Shown in pieces: positions 59,748 to 64,000 of a stretch of 64,000 nt of DNA. Numbering within the stretch: the first letter of the stretch is position 1; each line of letters starts with the position of its first letter. The notes beneath the pieces are model-generated. The model was not told where the DNA came from. It was given only the letters and a program-made list of their open reading frames with translations, and ran no database searches. The DNA comes from Haematobia irritans (taxonomy: Eukaryota; Arthropoda; Insecta; Diptera; Muscidae), in assembly GCF_050003625.1 (NCBI RefSeq), contig NC_134397.1, positions 196,127,063 to 196,191,062 of the forward strand. Reading direction: 5' to 3'. Both the position numbers and the translations under genes were made by a program.

Positions 59748-61346
59748 TTGGGGATCGGCTATATATAACTATAGACCGATATGGAACAATTTTGGCGTGG
59801 TTGTTAGAGACCATATAGTAACACCACATATCAAAGTTCAGCCGGATCGGATGAATTTTGGTCCTTCAAGAGGCTCCGGAGTTCAATCTGGGGATCGGTT
59901 TATATGGGGACTATATATAATTATGCGCAGACATAGACCAATGTTTGCGTGGTTGATAGAAACCATATACTAACACCACGTACCAAATTTCAACCGGATC
60001 GGATGAATTTTGCTCCTTCAGGAGGCTCCGGAGTTCAAATCAGGGGATCGGTTTATATAGGGGCTATATAATTATGAACCGATATGGACCAATGTTTGCA
60101 TAGTTGTTAGAGAGCATATAGTAACACCACGTATCAAATTTCAGCCGGATCGGATGAAATTTGCTTCTCTTAGAGGATCCGAAATCCAAATCTGGGGACC
60201 GATTTATATGAGGGCTATATATAATTATGGACCGATGTGGACCAATTTTTGCAAGGTTGTTAGAGACCATATACTAACACCACGTACCAAATTTCAACAG
60301 GATCGGATGAAGTTTGCTCCTCCACGAGGCTCCGGAGTTCAAATCTGGGGACCGGTTTATATGGGGGCTATATCTAATTATGTACCGATATGGACCAATT
60401 TTTGCATAGCTGTTAGAGACTATATACTAACACCACATATCAAATTTCAGTCGGATCGGATGATTTTTGCTCTTCTAAGAGGTTTCGAAGTTCAAATCTG
60501 GGAATCGGTTTATATGGGCGCTATATATAATAATGAACCGATATAAACCAATTTCTATGTGGTTGTTAGAGATCGTATACTAACACCACGTACCAAATTT
60601 CCACAGGATCGGATGAATTTTGCTCCTCCACGAGGGTCCGGAGTCAAATCTGGGGATCGATTTATATGGGGGCTATATATAATTATAGACCGATATCAAA
60701 AATTTTTGCATGGTTGTTAGAAACCATATACTAACACCACGTACCAAATTTCAACAGGATCGGATGAATTTTGCTCCTCCACGAGGCTCCGGAGTTCAAA
60801 TCTGGGGATCGATTTATATGGGGGCTATATATAATTATAGACCGATATCGAGAATGTTTGCATTGTTGTTAGAAACCATATACTAACACCACGTTCCAAA
60901 TTTCAGCCGGATGGGGTGAAAATTGCTTCTCTTAGATGATCCGCAAGCCAAATCTGGGGATCGGTTTATATGGGGGTTATATATGTAATTATGGACCGAT
61001 ATGGACCAATTGTTGCATGTAGAGGCCTCGCAAGCCAAATTTGGGGGACCGTTTATATGGGGGCTATACGTAAAAGTGGACCGATATGGCCCATTTGCAA
61101 TACCATCCGACCTACATCAATAACAACTACTTGTGCCAAGTTTCAAGTCGATAGCTTGTTTCGTTCGGAAGTTAGCGTGATTTCAACAGACGGACGGATG
61201 GACGGACGGACATGCTCAGATCGACTCAGAATTTCACCACGACCCAGAATATATATACTTTATGGGGTCTTAGAGCAATATTTCAATGTGTTACAAACGG
61301 AATGACAAAGTTAATATACCCTCCATCCTATGGTGGAGGGTATAAA
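59748..61346 (+). repeat. Family A element lacking its head
   Basis: Units begin mid-repeat right after the 29-bp array and continue about eight times. They end in the conserved terminal block, gacggacggatggacggacg, and the hairpin end tatggtggagggtata. Confidence 0.78.
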
Positions 61347-61347
61347 A

Positions 61348-61471
61348 AGCTGAAAAAGCGAAAAATTAAAATTTGCTTTTTAGACTCAAGTACACAAAAC
61401 CCAAATTTAAAAGAGAATCTTATCTTAAAAATATCCTTACTTCAATTCTCCGCTTCTTTGGAACCGGCATG
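61348..61471 (+). repeat. Fragment of the CACTGAAAAAA TIR family
   Basis: The stretch gcgaaaaattaaaatttgct ... ttctccgcttctttggaacc matches 14180-14345. Confidence 0.6.
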
Positions 61472-61477
61472 TTTTTT

Positions 61478-61627
61478 TATACCCACCACCATAGAATGGT
61501 GACGGGGGTATAATAAGTTTGTCATTCCGTTTGTAACGCATCGAAATATCGATTTCCGACTATATAAAGTATATATATTCTTGATCAGGGAGAAATTCTA
61601 AGACGATATAACGATGTCCGTCTGTCC

Positions 61628-61665
<38 letters not shown>

Positions 61666-63072
61666 TGTAATCACGCTACAGTCTTCAATAATGAAGCAAT
61701 CGTGTTGAAATTTTGCACAAACTCGTCTTTTGTCTGCAGGCAGGTCAAGTTCGAAGATGGGCTGTATCGGTCCAGGTTTTGATATAGTCCCCATATAAAC
61801 CGACCTCCCGATTTGGGGTCTTGGGCTTATAGAAACCGTAGTTTTTATCCAATTTGCCTGAAATTTGAAATCTGGAGGTATTTTGTGACCTTAAAGAGGT
61901 GTGCCAAAAATGGTGAGTATCGGTTCACGTTTTGGCATAGCCCCCATATAGACCGATCTCCCGATTTTACTTCTTGGGCTTATAGAAACCGCAGTTTTTA
62001 TTCAATTTACCTGAAATTGGAAATCTAGAGGTATTGTCGGACTACAAATACGTGTGCCGAAAATTGTGAGTATTGGTCCATATTTTGGTATAGCCCCCAT
62101 ATAGACCCATCTCCCGATTTTACTTCTTTGGCTTATAGAATCGCAGTTTTTATTCAATTTGCCGGAAATTGGAAATCTAGAGGTATTGTAGGACCACAAA
62201 TACGTGTGCCAAAAATTGTGAGTATCGGTCCATATTTTGGTATAGCCCCCATATAGACCGATCTCCCGATTTTACTTCTTGGGCTTATAGAAACCGCAGT
62301 TTTTATTCAATTTACCTGAAAATGGAAATCTAGAGGTATTGTAGGACCACAAATACGTGTGCCAAAAATTGTGAGTATCGGTCCATATTTTGGTATAGCC
62401 CCCATATAGACCGATTTCCCGATTTTACTTCTTGGGCTTCTAGAATCCGAAGTTTTTATCCTATTTGCCTGAAATTGGAAATCTAGAGGTATTTTCGGGT
62501 CATAAAGAGGTGTGCCGAAAACGGTGAGCATCGGTCCATATTTCAGTATAGCCCCCATAAGAACGATCTCCCGATTTAACTCCTTGGGTTTCTAGAAACC
62601 GTAGTTTTTATCTGATTTTGCCTGAAATTGTAAATATTCTGGTATTTTAGGCTCACAAAAACGTGTATCGGATTAGGTTTTTATAGGTCCATTTGGTAAT
62701 GCCTCCATATAGACCAACTTCACTTCTTGAGGGTGTAGAAGGCGCACTGATCATGAAAATTGCTTGAAACTCAATGTAAAATTTCCAGATTTTACTTCTA
62801 CAGATTTAAGATTTCAAATCAAGACGTTATTTTATAATTTTCTTGCACACTTACAAGAGATGTTAATGATTCCTCTAAAACTCAAACAAAAATGGTTCTT
62901 ATAAATCCAGAATCTGATATAGTCCTCATGGATGAAATCTTTAAATTTATCTTCGGGAAGTGTCCTCAAGTCCTCAAGCCCTCCTGAAATTTCAAAGGAA
63001 ACCCTAATATTTGGTTCATGGTGGTGGGTATTTAAGATTCGGCCCGGCCGAACTTACTGCTGTATATACTTG
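61478..63072 (-). repeat. Complete family B Helitron/DINE-like element
   Basis: The hairpin end (tatacccaccaccatagaat) is at the left with a (gtct)n microsatellite at 61620-61664. Six or so 153-bp units follow, and the palindromic head (ttcggcccggccgaa) is at the right, followed by cttactgctgtatatacttg. Confidence 0.82.
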
Positions 63073-63240
63073 TTCAGTGTTCATATTGACCTACCAGCCA
63101 ATTTTATTACTTGAGTATTTGGAAGTACATTTTTCATAAATACATGGCGATCGCAATCCCATTTTCATTTCACGAGCATTTGGAAGACAAGCGCCGCTAT
63201 TTTTTAAGTTTTAAGTTATTGCAGATTTTCTACATTCTTT
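63073..63240. other. Short non-repeat spacer
   Basis: I see no feature here. Confidence 0.4.
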
Positions 63241-64000
63241 ATTATACCCTGCGCCACACTGTGGAACAGGGTATTATAAGTTAGTGCAACACCTAGAAGG
63301 AGAGGAGATAGACACATGGTGTCTCCGGCAAAAATGCTCAGGGTGGGCTCCTGAGTCGATATAGCCATGTCCGTCTGTCCGTAAACACATTTTTGTAATG
63401 AAAGTCCAGTCCAATCGACTTCAAGTTTGGCACAAGTATGTGTTTTGGCTCAGAATAGAACCCTATTGATTTTGGAAAAAATCGGTTCAGATTTAGATAT
63501 AGCTTCCATATATAGCTTTCGCCCAATTTACACTCATATGACCACAGAGGCCAATTTTTAACTCCGATTTAGTTGAAATTTTGCACAGGGAGTAGAATTA
63601 GCATTGTAGCTATGCGTGCCAAATTTGGTTAAAATCGGTTCTGATATAGATATAGCTCCCATATATATGTTTTTCTGATTTCGACAAAAATGGTAAAAAT
63701 ACCAACATTTTCCTTGTAAAATCGCCACTGCTTAGTTGACAAGTTGTAAAAATGACTCTAACTTTCGTAAACTTCTAATACATATATATCGAGCGATAAA
63801 TCATAAATAAACTTTTGCGAAGATTCCTTAAAATTGTTTCAGATTTAAATGTTTCCCATATTTTTTTACTAACATTGTGTTCCACCCAAGTGCATTAGCC
63901 AACTTAAATTTTGAGTCTATAGATTTTGTAGAAGTCTATCAAATTCTGTCCAGATCGATTGATATTTAAATGTATGTATTTGGGACAAACCTTTATATAT
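63241..64000 (-). repeat. Family C element, truncated by window end
   Basis: The hairpin end (ataccctgcgccacactgtg) is at the left. Units follow with cggttcagatttagatatag, then the internal non-tandem part, which matches 27355-27520 inversely up to the window edge. Confidence 0.75.

Overview
The window reads as intronic and flanking DNA from a higher fly (Diptera, probably a calyptrate or muscid such as the Haematobia/Stomoxys/Musca group). The evidence is one clearly recognisable fly gene, Oamb (the alpha-adrenergic-like octopamine receptor), with very AT-rich non-coding DNA and an extreme load of fly-type transposable elements. The species call is an inference; the gene call is strong.

Host gene. 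Three coding exons of Oamb lie on the + strand at 17997-18248, 21644-21880 and 33170-34223, joined in frame by canonical GT-AG introns. They encode the N-terminus through TM5 and the start of intracellular loop 3. No exon for TM6/TM7 is visible from 34224 to 64000, so the rest of the gene should lie downstream and everything right of 34224 is probably one enormous, transposon-filled intron. Left of 17956 is upstream or 5'-UTR-intron DNA.

Repeat background. Most remaining sequence belongs to Helitron/DINE-1-like non-autonomous elements. I separate families A, B, C and D. They share GC-palindromic heads, terminal hairpins of TATACCC...GGGTATA type, a GTCY-type microsatellite near the hairpin, and internal tandem repeats. 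In A, B and C the unit is 153 bp. Other elements are: tRNA-derived SINEs with a (CCTAA)n tail; a 29-bp minisatellite family inside elements with CACGGTTGCCAC-like ends (18386-21551; 34769-44938; remnant 59430-59747); several TA-flanked TIR elements; a mariner relic (4629-5532); and a 2.4-kb hAT-type element with G/T-rich repeat arms (28628-31074).

Retroelements. A stack of nested insertions fills 34769-44938: a 29-bp-array element holds a dispersed repeat, which holds a TIR element (35765-38954) that itself contains a broken copia, and the same repeat also holds a 5'-truncated, frameshifted RNase H-bearing LINE (39018-42703). The LINE 3' end matches the SINE tail, marking it as the likely SINE mobiliser. 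The best preserved element is an 11.5-kb BEL/Pao retrotransposon (45304-56843, - strand). Its 493-bp LTRs look identical, it has a 5-bp target duplication, and its gag-pol frame is intact. It also has an unusually long 4.4-kb leader and an extra open frame after pol that repeats the zinc-knuckle plus protease-fold module of Gag-Pol without the catalytic aspartate. This extra frame is the most unusual coding feature in the window.
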